Assembly (NCBI GenBank): GCA_018402085.1
Contig: JAGYJM010000002.1
Span: 3,301,501-3,365,500, forward strand
From: Flavobacteriales bacterium
Lineage (GTDB): Bacteria; Bacteroidota; Bacteroidia; Flavobacteriales_D; Sanyastnellaceae
Length of the DNA: 64,000 bases
Direction of reading: 5' to 3'
Numbering within the stretch: the first letter of the stretch is position 1; each line of letters starts with the position of its first letter. A program made the translations under genes and the position numbers. Below the pieces are notes generated by a model. That model worked only from the letters and a program-made list of their open reading frames with translations, had not been told where the DNA came from and ran no database searches. Of the stretch, positions 51,346-60,223 are shown one piece after another.

Positions 51346-54300
51346 ATGGGCGATCAAGCAACGTTGTTTTATGATCTTCTCCGCGCGAAAGCGCGGGATG
51401 CAGATGCGGGCGAACAGAACACCAGGGCGCTTGCCAAAGACCTACAGTTCATTTGTACCGAACTGCTGCGAGACCGGGAGGTGCGTTTTCCGGATTTCTT
51501 CAGCAGGTTGTCTTTTCTGGTGCGTGAACTGAGGCTGACACCAGCAGAGCGACATTACTTGCATGCTTTGCGCGTTGCCGGAAAGCCCACGGCCAAGACA
51601 ACGGTAGACGCAGCTACGTACAGACACTTTATATCGGCGAGTATTTTGCTGGTGGCGAGGGCAACGGCGACTTCTCCGCCGGAAGACCTTCAGCCGGCAG
51701 CACTCACCACTCCGGAACGGATGCAGGCAAGCGGAAAAGTACAGGGCGACTTGCGTGTGGTCGTGCTCGAAACCGCAGCAGATCACGTGCGTGTAGAAGC
51801 CGATACGGAAGAGGGTGAACACCGGTTCACGCTAAAACATGATCAACACCCCCTCTTTACTCAAACAATGCATGCACTTGAGCCTGGAGATAAGCTTTCG
51901 CTGGTAGATGCGGTGGCCATGGCACAAGAAGCATCAGCCGCACAGGAGGCGGACGAGCTCTTGCAGGCGAGGCTCATTGTATTTGAACCCGACTACCTCC
52001 TGGATGTCTCTGCCCTTGCCGAATGCTTTCAGGAGTTGGCCCGCAAACGCATCGCCAGCCCATCATTGTACTTCATCTCGGCCTATAAAGAGCGGGTGAA
52101 CAGTGTACCGCTGTTTCTAGGTAACCTCGTCAACACCTTTCTTGATAAGCTCATCTATGATACGGATGAAGACCGGTCGTTCAAAAAGCTTTTTCGCGAG
52201 AGTTTTCATGAGTCGCCGCTCTCGTATGCCGAGCTCTTTCCAGACGACGACCTGCTGAAAGACTTTATGAACCATCGGGCAAAGCCGCAATATGACAACC
52301 TCCGAAGGGTGATTGACGGAGAACTGCATCGGCTGACTCCTCCGGTATTGCTCAATGAATGTACCCTGGAGCCTTCTTTTTTAAGTCCGGTGCTCGGTTT
52401 GCAGGGCCGCCTTGACCTTCTTCACCTTAAGCCTGAATACGCCACCATTGTGGAGTTGAAGAGCGGCAAGGTGCCCTGGCCGCCTGAAGACTCTGATGCG
52501 ATTGGTGAAAGTCACGGTGCGCAGGCAAGGCTATACCGGATGCTCTTGCACAAAGTGCTAGGCATTCCTAACCGCAACATTCACACCTATCTGCTGTATT
52601 CTTCTGCCGCAGAGGGTGGTACGAATCTTCGTTATGTAGCCCGTGTGGCAGAGCTTGAGCAGCGATTGATTGCCGTGCGCAATGCGATCGTCAGAGCTGA
52701 ACGGCAACTTGCTGTGGCAGAAGCACCCGAAGAAGCATTGGCGCTGTTCAGGCAATGGAACTATGCGTCTTGCGGGTTTGAAGCCGATGCCCGCGTGCCG
52801 GGCTGGTTCGCAGAGAAGTTTGAACGCTTTCAGGATCAGCTTTCGCACATGACAGCAAGCGACCGCGACTATTTTTTTGCGTTTAGTGCGTTTGTGACCC
52901 GCGAGCAGTGGCTGAGTCGGGTAGGTGACGGTACGTGGCGCAAAGGCCACAGCGGGTTATGGAACAAAGCAGACCACTCTGAACAGGATGAGCGCGCTCA
53001 ATTAGGCCCGCTGACCATCATTGAAAACCGTATCAGTGAGAAAGAACCCACCATTCGCCTCGACCTGGGCGAACTGGATGCGGCGCAATTTGACTTCCGT
53101 AAAGGAGACATCTGTGTGCTGTATCCACTGAGCGATGAGCACCGCACGGCGGCAGACGGACAAGTGATAAAGTGTTACCTCTCGGAAGAGCCTGACCGAG
53201 CAAACGTGCTGACCCTGGGTTTTCGCTATCCGCAGCGGTACACCGGGCTCTTTGACGCGCATACATCTTGGGCGATTGAGCACGACCACCTCGACTCGGG
53301 TTTTCGTGCCATGCAACGGTCATTATTTGGTTTCGCGACAAGTGAAAACCCGAAGAAACGACTGTTGTACCTCGAAGAAGCTCCGAGGGAGCCTTCTGAG
53401 TCGACCATAAAAGAATGGGTGAGTATCGAAGACGTGCCGCTTGCCGAGAGCAGGAAAGAGCTCAACGGTCTCTTGCACTGCGCCTTCAATGCCGAAGACT
53501 ACTTCTTGCTGGTGGGTCCGCCCGGAACAGGGAAAACCTCCCTTTTTCTCCGCCATCTGGTTATGCAGACCCAGGCACAGGGCGAAACGATCTTGCTGCT
53601 GGCCTATACCAACCGCGCAGTAGATGAGATATGTGAGGCTGTGACCGACGGACTGGGAGAAGGCGCTCCGTACCTCCGCATCGGCAGCAGCACCTCTTGC
53701 GGAGATCGTTACAAACACAAGCTACTGCATCGCCTGGCGGCGGGCAGTTCGAGCCGCAAAGAGCTCAGTACGCTGATCGCAGACCATCCTATAGTGATTG
53801 GCACGGTCAGCTCAATCCTCAGCCGAACAGATATTTTCAGGCTCAAGCAGTTTGACCGTATTGTGGTGGATGAAGCTTCTCAGGTACTTGAGCCGATGCT
53901 TTGCAGCCTGTTGTTGCGCGCCAAGCGCTTTGTGTTGATCGGCGATGACAAGCAGCTTCCGGCAGTAGTGCAGCAGCACAAGGTCAAGGCGCCGGATTCC
54001 GAAGCCTTGAAAACGATGAAATTGACACAACTCAGCAACTCGCTTTTTGAGCGATTGCTGATGGCGGCACGTGAGAATAATTGGCAGCATTGCTGGGGCA
54101 CCCTGACCCACCAGGGAAGGATGCACCCGGTATTGATGGAGTTCGTGAACCATCAGTGGTATGGCGGAATTCTTCATCCGGCCGAAAGGCCGCATCAGAA
54201 AGAAGAAGAGCAGCTTCCGGCTGAACTTTTAACGGCTATGCGATCGAGATGGGTATTTCTGAGCAGTGGGGAGCCTACAGGTGACAGGTCAAAGGTGCAT

Positions 54301-54783
54301 CCCGAAGAGGCGCTGTTGGTTGCTGAAACCGTGAGGCAGTTAATGAATGCGCTGCGAGCTGACGCTGACCCGGCGCAAGCCATCGGGGTGATCACCCCGT
54401 ACCGCAGTCAAATTGCAGCCATCAAGGGGGCGCTGCGAGCCACGAGACTGCAGGGTGCGGAGCAGATAACGGTAGATACCGTAGAGCGCTATCAAGGGAG
54501 CCAACGCGATCATATAGTTTACAGCACCGTGGTTTCGACGCCTTTGCAGTTGCGCTTTTTGACCTCCAACACCCAGAAAAACCCCATAGACGGAGTGGAG
54601 GTTGACCGAAAATTGAACGTAGCTGTAACACGCGCCCGCAAGCAATTTGTGCTGGTCGGGAACGAGAAAACCCTGGCACAGAGCAAGCAGTATGCAGCCT
54701 TGATCAGCCACATCCGCGCAAACGGGAAGGTGCTGTCAGCCAATGATTTTTTTCATCTGGCACAAGAGAAAGAAGAGGTTTAG
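51346..54783 (+). CDS. Dna2-like nuclease-helicase
   Basis: This large protein of about 1145 residues has an N-terminal region of unknown fold, a PD-(D/E)XK nuclease-like domain around residues 350-375 (LQGRLDLLHL ... IVELKSGK) and a C-terminal SF1 helicase: Walker A VGPPGTGKTS (about 722), RIVVDEASQ (motif II), ITPYRSQ (about 1018) and LNVAVTRARKQFVLVG. This arrangement is that of Dna2-like or Cas4/Upf1-like enzymes that process DNA ends or flaps. The start is chosen at 51346 because of the TACTTTCG element; longer starts at 51307 and 51322 are possible. A hairpin repeat (51382-51401) encodes RAKARDA near the N-terminus. It may serve in repair or in defence. Confidence 0.85.
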   Translation: MGDQATLFYDLLRAKARDADAGEQNTRALAKDLQFICTELLRDREVRFPDFFSRLSFLVRELRLTPAERHYLHALRVAGKPTAKTTVDAATYRHFISASILLVARATATSPPEDLQPAALTTPERMQASGKVQGDLRVVVLETAADHVRVEADTEEGEHRFTLKHDQHPLFTQTMHALEPGDKLSLVDAVAMAQEASAAQEADELLQARLIVFEPDYLLDVSALAECFQELARKRIASPSLYFISAYKERVNSVPLFLGNLVNTFLDKLIYDTDEDRSFKKLFRESFHESPLSYAELFPDDDLLKDFMNHRAKPQYDNLRRVIDGELHRLTPPVLLNECTLEPSFLSPVLGLQGRLDLLHLKPEYATIVELKSGKVPWPPEDSDAIGESHGAQARLYRMLLHKVLGIPNRNIHTYLLYSSAAEGGTNLRYVARVAELEQRLIAVRNAIVRAERQLAVAEAPEEALALFRQWNYASCGFEADARVPGWFAEKFERFQDQLSHMTASDRDYFFAFSAFVTREQWLSRVGDGTWRKGHSGLWNKADHSEQDERAQLGPLTIIENRISEKEPTIRLDLGELDAAQFDFRKGDICVLYPLSDEHRTAADGQVIKCYLSEEPDRANVLTLGFRYPQRYTGLFDAHTSWAIEHDHLDSGFRAMQRSLFGFATSENPKKRLLYLEEAPREPSESTIKEWVSIEDVPLAESRKELNGLLHCAFNAEDYFLLVGPPGTGKTSLFLRHLVMQTQAQGETILLLAYTNRAVDEICEAVTDGLGEGAPYLRIGSSTSCGDRYKHKLLHRLAAGSSSRKELSTLIADHPIVIGTVSSILSRTDIFRLKQFDRIVVDEASQVLEPMLCSLLLRAKRFVLIGDDKQLPAVVQQHKVKAPDSEALKTMKLTQLSNSLFERLLMAARENNWQHCWGTLTHQGRMHPVLMEFVNHQWYGGILHPAERPHQKEEEQLPAELLTAMRSRWVFLSSGEPTGDRSKVHPEEALLVAETVRQLMNALRADADPAQAIGVITPYRSQIAAIKGALRATRLQGAEQITVDTVERYQGSQRDHIVYSTVVSTPLQLRFLTSNTQKNPIDGVEVDRKLNVAVTRARKQFVLVGNEKTLAQSKQYAALISHIRANGKVLSANDFFHLAQEKEEV
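51382..51401 (+). repeat. hairpin-GGATGC repeat, copy 15
   Basis: CGCGC-GAAA-GCGCG-GGATGC in the nuclease-helicase gene, encoding RAKARDA in phase 0. Confidence 0.8.
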
Positions 54784-54800
54784 TCTTTCTGGCTTTTGAT

Positions 54801-54808
54801 TACTTTTG
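54801..54808 (+). promoter_or_regulatory. TAnnTTTG -7 promoter element of tRNA gene
   Basis: TACTTTTG matches the consensus exactly and ends seven bases before the first base of the tRNA, where the -7 element should sit if transcription starts at or just before the tRNA. Confidence 0.65.
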
Positions 54809-54815
54809 CGACTCC

Positions 54816-54889
54816 GCGCCCATAGCTCAGTTGGTTAGAGCAACGGACTCATAATCCGTGGGTCCCAGGTTCAAGCCCTGGTGGGCGCA
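54816..54889 (+). tRNA. tRNA-Met (CAT anticodon; Ile2 not excluded)
   Basis: A cloverleaf can be drawn: acceptor stem GCGCCCA/TGGGCGC, D-arm GCTC/GAGC, anticodon stem ACGGA/TCCGT with loop CTCATAA (anticodon CAT), and T-arm containing GGTTCAAGCC. The 3' CCA is not encoded. Discriminator base is A. CAT-anticodon tRNAs may be elongator Met or lysidine-modified Ile2; sequence alone does not settle it, but elongator Met is more likely. Its own promoter element and terminator make it a single-gene unit. Confidence 0.93.
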
Positions 54890-54897
54890 CAATTGAA

Positions 54898-54924
54898 AAC
54901 GCCTCTTTCAAGGAGGCGTTTTTT
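54898..54924 (+). terminator. Rho-independent terminator after tRNA
   Basis: The hairpin AACGCCTC/GAGGCGTT with a seven-base loop is followed by TTTT, nine bases after the tRNA. Confidence 0.88.
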
Positions 54925-54942
54925 AGTTGAATTCAGTTACAT

Positions 54943-57132
54943 TTGAAAAGCCTGATTTGGCAGATTAAGGTGTTATCCCTGCTGACCTTGAGACGACTGA
55001 CTGTTCTTCTGATAATCTTAGCTGTTCATCTTGCGCATGTTGTTCAGGCGCAGGATTTCGTGCGCGAGGTGCAAAAAACCTGCGAAGAGTGGGGGGTGCG
55101 TACAGCATTGCTGGATGAGCAGTGGCAAAACGGAGCGCCACAAATCCTTGTTGATTTTGAAAACAGGCATCGGGAATACCTGAACAATGTCTCGGTGGAA
55201 CAGTCTGACGCCTTTATTACTGCGGTAGATTCATGCTCGCCTAACGCAGAATTGAAGCTGTGGGCGGCAAATCAGCGATTTCTCGCTCATCCGGATGAGC
55301 TGTCAAGCGATGGTTTTGGAGAGTTGGTTCAGCAGTTTGCCGATCTGGAAGACTGTTCAAAGTACGTGCGCATTCATCACTTGTACCTCACCATGTCAAG
55401 TGAAATTCTGAAAAGACCCAATGTGTTTTATGCCAACATCCTGAAGAATCTTCGGGAGCAGGCAGCACAGGAAGGCTGCCGGGAAGGGGAAATACTGATG
55501 CGACTCACAGAAGTTCACCGGCTCAACACGCTGAAAAGGGTCAACGAAGCTGTGGCAAGGGTGAACAGCATCACCCTTCAGCAGGGCTCCTTATATTTAC
55601 GTGATTGCATCATAAGAATGCATATCGAAACCAATATCTCGGCCGGAAACTTCAAGGCGGCAATTCAGTGGCTCCAACGCCGAAGAGTGCAGATGGCTGA
55701 TCAACTTGACGCCGCTGAGACGATTGGTGTCCTTAATGATATCGGGTATTGTTTTCATCGCTACGGAGACCTCGATAGCGCAAGATATTACTACACGATT
55801 GCACAGGAACGGGCACAGTTGTTTGATCACAGAGCTTGGCAGGGCATCTTGTCAGGCAATATGAGCATGGTACTGAAAGACGAAGGGCGCTACGAAGAAG
55901 CCATCGTAGGCTTGCTGAATGATTACAGAAACACGATCAACACCCACGATTTTATGAGTGGGGTGCGTGCCCTGCTCAGTGTGAGTGAGTCGTATCAAAT
56001 GCTGGGCAAGCTTGATTCAGCTTTATACTGGCTTGATAAAGCCGAAGGAGAACTTGGCAGGCCAGGCGGAGATCTGGAAGCAGACTCCGATTCAAGGCGA
56101 AGTATTCATTACCTGAGATACAGCCTCCATCGAGCTCAAGACAATGCACCGGAGGCGCTATTGGCTTTAGAACAGTATCAACGCATACATGACTCGCTTA
56201 CGGAGTTAAATCACCGCCGGAAAACCAGAAACCTGACAGCGGTGATGACCGCAGAAAAGCTGGAAACGGAAAAAACGGCGCTGCAACAAGAAAACACCTT
56301 GAACAGACAATTACTCAAGAAGCAGCAAAACAACCTGTTTACTGTTCTGGTGTTTACAGGGGGGCTGCTCGTGGTGCTTACCTTCTTGTTCTACTCTTAC
56401 AGGGAACAAAAACGCGCGCGAACTGAGACCTCGCAGCTTCTGGCACTGACGCGTCAGCAAAACGAGAAGCTGAAGAATTTTGCCTTAATCGTGTCACACA
56501 ACCTGCGTGGTAGCGCCGGCAATATTAACGGCTTGATCAACTTGATGGAGGAGGCCGAATCGGAAGGTGAAAGCAAACGCTTCAGAGGAATGCTTCGTGA
56601 ATCGAGTGATAAACTCAACAAAACTGTAGGCGGATTACGCAACCTGATTGAGAACTATGCTATTCGAGGAGGCGAGGAGGAGGTGTTTGCGGCGAAGCCC
56701 ATCATTGATAGGGTCGTTGATGAAGTGCGAAATAACATCAAGCATAAAAGCCTTGAGGTTCAAGTGGAGGTGCCTGAAGCCCTCAAGGTCAGAGGCATCC
56801 CCTCTTACATGGAAAGCATGGTGCATAATTTCGCAACCAACGCATCAAAGTACCGTCATCCGGATCGCACGCCACGGCTCATCATACGGGGTGAAACCCA
56901 AGACGGGGAGGTGGTCTTTCGGTTTGTCGACAACGGACGAGGTATGGATTTAGACGCCTACGGAGACCAGATTTTCGGTCTCTTTAACACCTTCCACCAA
57001 CACGAAGACTCACAAGGCGTGGGCTTGTACGTGACGCGTAATCAAATTGAAGGAATGGGAGGCAGCATCGAAGTCAAAAGCACACCAGACAAAGGCACAA
57101 CCTTTACCGTGCGCCTTCAGTCTCCGAACTGA
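54943..57132 (+). CDS. TPR-domain sensor histidine kinase
   Basis: The frame opens with TTG at 54943; no ATG lies near, and TTG or GTG codons further in (54970, 54988) are alternatives, all giving a signal-like hydrophobic start. About 730 residues: an N-terminal periplasmic region with TPR-like helices (about 100-440), a coiled coil, one transmembrane segment (about 465-487, NLFTVLVFTGGLLVVLTFLF), and a kinase core: H-box SHNLRG (about 519), N-box HNFATNASKY (about 630), G1 VDNGRGMD (about 663) and GVGLYVTRN. This is the common hybrid of periplasmic TPR sensor and histidine kinase in Bacteroidota. No response regulator is adjacent. The 3' end overlaps rnr by 16 bases. Confidence 0.88.
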   Translation: MKSLIWQIKVLSLLTLRRLTVLLIILAVHLAHVVQAQDFVREVQKTCEEWGVRTALLDEQWQNGAPQILVDFENRHREYLNNVSVEQSDAFITAVDSCSPNAELKLWAANQRFLAHPDELSSDGFGELVQQFADLEDCSKYVRIHHLYLTMSSEILKRPNVFYANILKNLREQAAQEGCREGEILMRLTEVHRLNTLKRVNEAVARVNSITLQQGSLYLRDCIIRMHIETNISAGNFKAAIQWLQRRRVQMADQLDAAETIGVLNDIGYCFHRYGDLDSARYYYTIAQERAQLFDHRAWQGILSGNMSMVLKDEGRYEEAIVGLLNDYRNTINTHDFMSGVRALLSVSESYQMLGKLDSALYWLDKAEGELGRPGGDLEADSDSRRSIHYLRYSLHRAQDNAPEALLALEQYQRIHDSLTELNHRRKTRNLTAVMTAEKLETEKTALQQENTLNRQLLKKQQNNLFTVLVFTGGLLVVLTFLFYSYREQKRARTETSQLLALTRQQNEKLKNFALIVSHNLRGSAGNINGLINLMEEAESEGESKRFRGMLRESSDKLNKTVGGLRNLIENYAIRGGEEEVFAAKPIIDRVVDEVRNNIKHKSLEVQVEVPEALKVRGIPSYMESMVHNFATNASKYRHPDRTPRLIIRGETQDGEVVFRFVDNGRGMDLDAYGDQIFGLFNTFHQHEDSQGVGLYVTRNQIEGMGGSIEVKSTPDKGTTFTVRLQSPN

Positions 57133-59276
57133 GCCATTTCTGAGATCTCAAAATCAAGCTGCCGCTTCATCAGGTTGGCGCCTACTACACGAATGGTCAC
57201 TTCATCACCAAAGTGGTACTCTTGTCCTTTGTTCTTCCCAATGTAACACAACTGCTCATCATCGAAGATATAGTGGTCGTCGAGTAAAGAGTCGCGGCTG
57301 ACCATGCCCTCGCATTTGTTGTCAACAAGCTCTACGTATAGCCCCCATGAGGTCACTCCTGAGATGATGCCCCGGAAGTTTTCACCCACCTTGCTGTGGA
57401 GGAACTCAACTTGTTTATACTTGATCGAGGCACGCTCGGCTTCAGCGGCTTTTTTCTCCCTTTCAGAGCTATGCCGGCACTTGCTTTCATAGTCTTCGGC
57501 ATTTACATCTGCACCACCATCGAGGTAGTGCTGCAACAGGCGGTGTACCATCACATCCGGGTAACGCCGAATAGGAGAAGTAAAGTGACTGTAGAAGTCA
57601 AATGACAGTCCGTAGTGTCCGATATTATTGGTGCTGTACTCAGCCTTCGCCATTGAACGGATGGCCATGGTCTTGATGATGTCTTCTTCGGGTTTCCCCT
57701 CTACTTTTTTCAGCAGGTCGCGAATGATGAATTCGGCGTTGTCACGGCTTGCTTTCGGCAGTTTGTAGCCGAAGCGCGCCACGAAGTCGCGCAACTTGTG
57801 AAGCTTGTCAACATCCGGGAGGTCGTGAACCCGGTAGACGAAGGTCTTTGCCTGCTGCTTTTCTTTGGCCTTGCCGATGAAACGTGCGACTCCCACATTT
57901 GCCAGCAACATGAAATCTTCAATCAGCTTATTGGCTTCTTTCATCACCTTGAGGTACACGCCCACAGGCTTGCCTTCTTCATCCAGCTTGAATTTGACTT
58001 CTTCAGTATTGAAATCGATGCCACCTTTTTCGAAACGTCGTTTTCGAAGGGTTTGTGCGAGTTCATTGAGGGTGAGGATCGCTTCGCTATGGTCGCCCTT
58101 TCCGGATTCAATGACTTCTTGCGCCTCTTCGTAGGTGAAACGCCGGTCGCTGTGAATCACGGTGCGGCCATACCACTCATTGACCACTTTTGCATGATTG
58201 GTCATTTCGAAGATGGCTGAAAAACACAGTTTATCTTCATGCGGGCGAAGTGAACACAATTCATTGCTGAGTACTTCCGGGAGCATCGGAACGGTGCGGT
58301 CTACAAGGTAAACCGAGGTTGCCCGTTTGTAGGCTTCTTCTTCAAGCAGGGTGCCGGGCTGCATGTAGTGGGTCACATCAGCAATGTGCACGCCGATTTC
58401 CCAGTTTCCGTTGTCCATCTTTCGTAGCGAAAGGGCGTCATCAAAGTCTTTGGCGTCATAGGGATCAATGGTGAATGTCAGCACATCGCGCATATCGCGA
58501 CGCTGTGCCACTTCTTTCTTCGTGATCTCTTTAGGAATTTCGTCTGCCTCGTCTACCACCTCTTCAGGGAAGTAGTACGGAAGTCCATACTCCACCATGA
58601 TCGCATGCATCTCTACATCATTGTCACCCGGCGTCCCCAGCACGTTGACTACATGTCCGATCGGACTGTCTTCCGGATCGTCCCAGGCGGCCATTTCAAC
58701 GATTACTTTATCACCGTCGGTTGCGTTGTTGAGCTGGTCAGGTGGAATGAAAAAGTCAATATGCACCTTAGGATCTGTAGGGATGCCAAAAGCGAATTCG
58801 CGGCCTTTTTCTTTTTGCAGAATGCACACATACTTTTCGCGAGCCCGCTTGACGATATTCACCACCCGGGCTTTGGGCCGGCGTGCAGAAGGATTGAAGG
58901 CGACCTCTACGATGTCATTATGAAGGGCCATACCCGTTGAGCCGCGGGGCACTTCAACGTCTTGATCACGACCTTCAATGATCACAAAGCCGCGACCGAA
59001 TCGTGTAATTTCGATACGTCCCTCCATGCGGTCACTGCCACCGCCGCCCCAGATATATTTACCTCTTCCGGCGGGCTTTAGTTTTTCTTTTTCAGCTTCT
59101 TCCTCCATCAGGGCCGCAAGAAGGTTGCGCAGGCTATCGTCATACACGCCCAGGGTGCTGGCCACTTGTTTATAATTCATGGGTTTGCGGGGCTGACGTT
59201 TGAAAACGGCCAGCATCTCTTTGCGTAAATTCCGCTGGTTTTCACCTTTTGCGGGTTTTTTGGATTTCTTACTCAT
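57117..59276 (-). CDS. rnr: ribonuclease R
   Basis: RNase R is a 3'-5' exoribonuclease that degrades structured RNA. The start at 59276 (MSKKSKKPAKGENQ) is preceded by a spurious six-codon extension. The roughly 719-residue protein has a basic N-terminus with a winged-helix segment (YKQVASTLGVYDDSL), OB cold-shock domains, the RNB catalytic core (TIDPYDAKDFDDALS, with metal-binding Asp residues) and a C-terminal S1 domain (FRGIISGVTSWGLYVELV). Its 3' end overlaps the histidine kinase gene by 16 bases. Confidence 0.96.
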   Translation of the reverse strand: MSKKSKKPAKGENQRNLRKEMLAVFKRQPRKPMNYKQVASTLGVYDDSLRNLLAALMEEEAEKEKLKPAGRGKYIWGGGGSDRMEGRIEITRFGRGFVIIEGRDQDVEVPRGSTGMALHNDIVEVAFNPSARRPKARVVNIVKRAREKYVCILQKEKGREFAFGIPTDPKVHIDFFIPPDQLNNATDGDKVIVEMAAWDDPEDSPIGHVVNVLGTPGDNDVEMHAIMVEYGLPYYFPEEVVDEADEIPKEITKKEVAQRRDMRDVLTFTIDPYDAKDFDDALSLRKMDNGNWEIGVHIADVTHYMQPGTLLEEEAYKRATSVYLVDRTVPMLPEVLSNELCSLRPHEDKLCFSAIFEMTNHAKVVNEWYGRTVIHSDRRFTYEEAQEVIESGKGDHSEAILTLNELAQTLRKRRFEKGGIDFNTEEVKFKLDEEGKPVGVYLKVMKEANKLIEDFMLLANVGVARFIGKAKEKQQAKTFVYRVHDLPDVDKLHKLRDFVARFGYKLPKASRDNAEFIIRDLLKKVEGKPEEDIIKTMAIRSMAKAEYSTNNIGHYGLSFDFYSHFTSPIRRYPDVMVHRLLQHYLDGGADVNAEDYESKCRHSSEREKKAAEAERASIKYKQVEFLHSKVGENFRGIISGVTSWGLYVELVDNKCEGMVSRDSLLDDHYIFDDEQLCYIGKNKGQEYHFGDEVTIRVVGANLMKRQLDFEISEMAQFGD

Positions 59277-59322
59277 TAGCTGCAAGTTGGTCAATCTAAG
59301 CGGGGAATTCTAACTTTCGCAC

Positions 59323-60207
59323 ATGGAATCAGCGTGGCAACGTTTCCAGCCAAAAGGCTGGGATGAATATAGTCTGCTCGACAGTGGCGACGGCATGAAG
59401 CTCGAGCGTTTTGGTGCCGTAACGGTCATCCGGCCTGAAGTTACGGCAATCTGGCATCCCGCGCTTTCGCGCGGTGAATGGAAAGCTCAGGCAAACGCTG
59501 AATTTGTGCAAGATGGCGCGCGTTCAGGACACTGGAAAACGTATACGAAAGTGCCTGAACACTGGACGGTCACGTATGATCAGCGTCCGTTGCGATTGAC
59601 CTTTCGCCTGCAGCTTACGCGCTTCAAGCATGTGGGTCTGTTTCCTGAGCAGGCGGCCAATTGGCATTTCATTCACCAGCAGGTGGAGCGTCTCGGTCAG
59701 GGGGCAAAGGTGCTCAACCTCTTTGCGTATACAGGGGGTGCTTCTTTGGCCGCAAAAGCGGCCGGAGCTGAGGTTACGCACGTAGACAGCATCCGACAGG
59801 TGGTAGACTGGACGCACAGCAATATGGAGTTGAGTAAGCTTGAGGGCATTCGATGGGTAGTGGAAGACGCACTGAAATTTGTGCAACGTGAAGCAAAACG
59901 CGGCAACCGCTACCATGGAATCATTATGGATCCACCCACTTACGGAATCGTTCCGGGAAAGGGAAGTAGAAAATGGAAGCTCGAAGATCAATTGCAGAAC
60001 CTGCTCAGCAGCGCCGGAAAACTTCTGGAACGCGAACATTTTGTAGTGCTGAACACGTACAGCGGACTGGCGAATTCAACCTTGGAGACGATGGTGCGCC
60101 AGGCGATGCCGGTGGCGAACACGGCTTGCGGAGACCTCATACTCGCTTCTGATACCGGGCAACTGCTCGCAACGGGTAGCTGCTTGCGGGCTTCGAATGC
60201 CATGTGA
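59323..60207 (+). CDS. class I SAM-dependent methyltransferase, probable rRNA type
   Basis: This 294-residue enzyme has the SAM-binding motif I region VLNLFAYTGGASLAA, the acidic loop THVDSIRQVVDW, and the catalytic DPPTYG motif IV. The pattern matches the RlmI-like COG1092 methyltransferases, which modify C5 of cytosine in 23S rRNA; it lacks an N-terminal PUA domain, and the first 100 residues form another beta-rich region. The exact target is not certain. Two hairpin repeats (59454-59473 and 59748-59768) lie in the gene; the second falls in motif I without disturbing it. Confidence 0.85.
   Translation: MESAWQRFQPKGWDEYSLLDSGDGMKLERFGAVTVIRPEVTAIWHPALSRGEWKAQANAEFVQDGARSGHWKTYTKVPEHWTVTYDQRPLRLTFRLQLTRFKHVGLFPEQAANWHFIHQQVERLGQGAKVLNLFAYTGGASLAAKAAGAEVTHVDSIRQVVDWTHSNMELSKLEGIRWVVEDALKFVQREAKRGNRYHGIIMDPPTYGIVPGKGSRKWKLEDQLQNLLSSAGKLLEREHFVVLNTYSGLANSTLETMVRQAMPVANTACGDLILASDTGQLLATGSCLRASNAM
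59454..59473 (-). repeat. hairpin-GGATGC repeat, copy 16
   Basis: On the minus strand CGCGC-GAAA-GCGCG-GGATGC in the methyltransferase gene, reverse to the coding direction, encoding HPALSRG. Same core as copy 15. Confidence 0.8.
59748..59768 (+). repeat. hairpin-GGATGC repeat, copy 17
   Basis: GGCCGC-AAAA-GCGGCC followed by GGAGC in motif I of the same methyltransferase, encoding LAAKAAGA in phase 0. Confidence 0.72.
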
Positions 60208-60211
60208 TGCT

Positions 60212-60219
60212 TACTTTTG
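60212..60219 (+). promoter_or_regulatory. TAnnTTTG -7 promoter element
   Basis: TACTTTTG ends four bases before the miaE ATG at 60224, so the mRNA should begin at or within a few bases of the start codon. It fixes this start over an upstream in-frame ATG (60197). Confidence 0.68.
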
Positions 60220-60223
60220 CATT

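Noticed and set aside
54175-54196. CATCCGGCC-GAAA-GGCCGCATC as a further hairpin repeat copy
   Set aside because: The bases next to the loop and the flank order do not fit the consensus; kept only as marginal.
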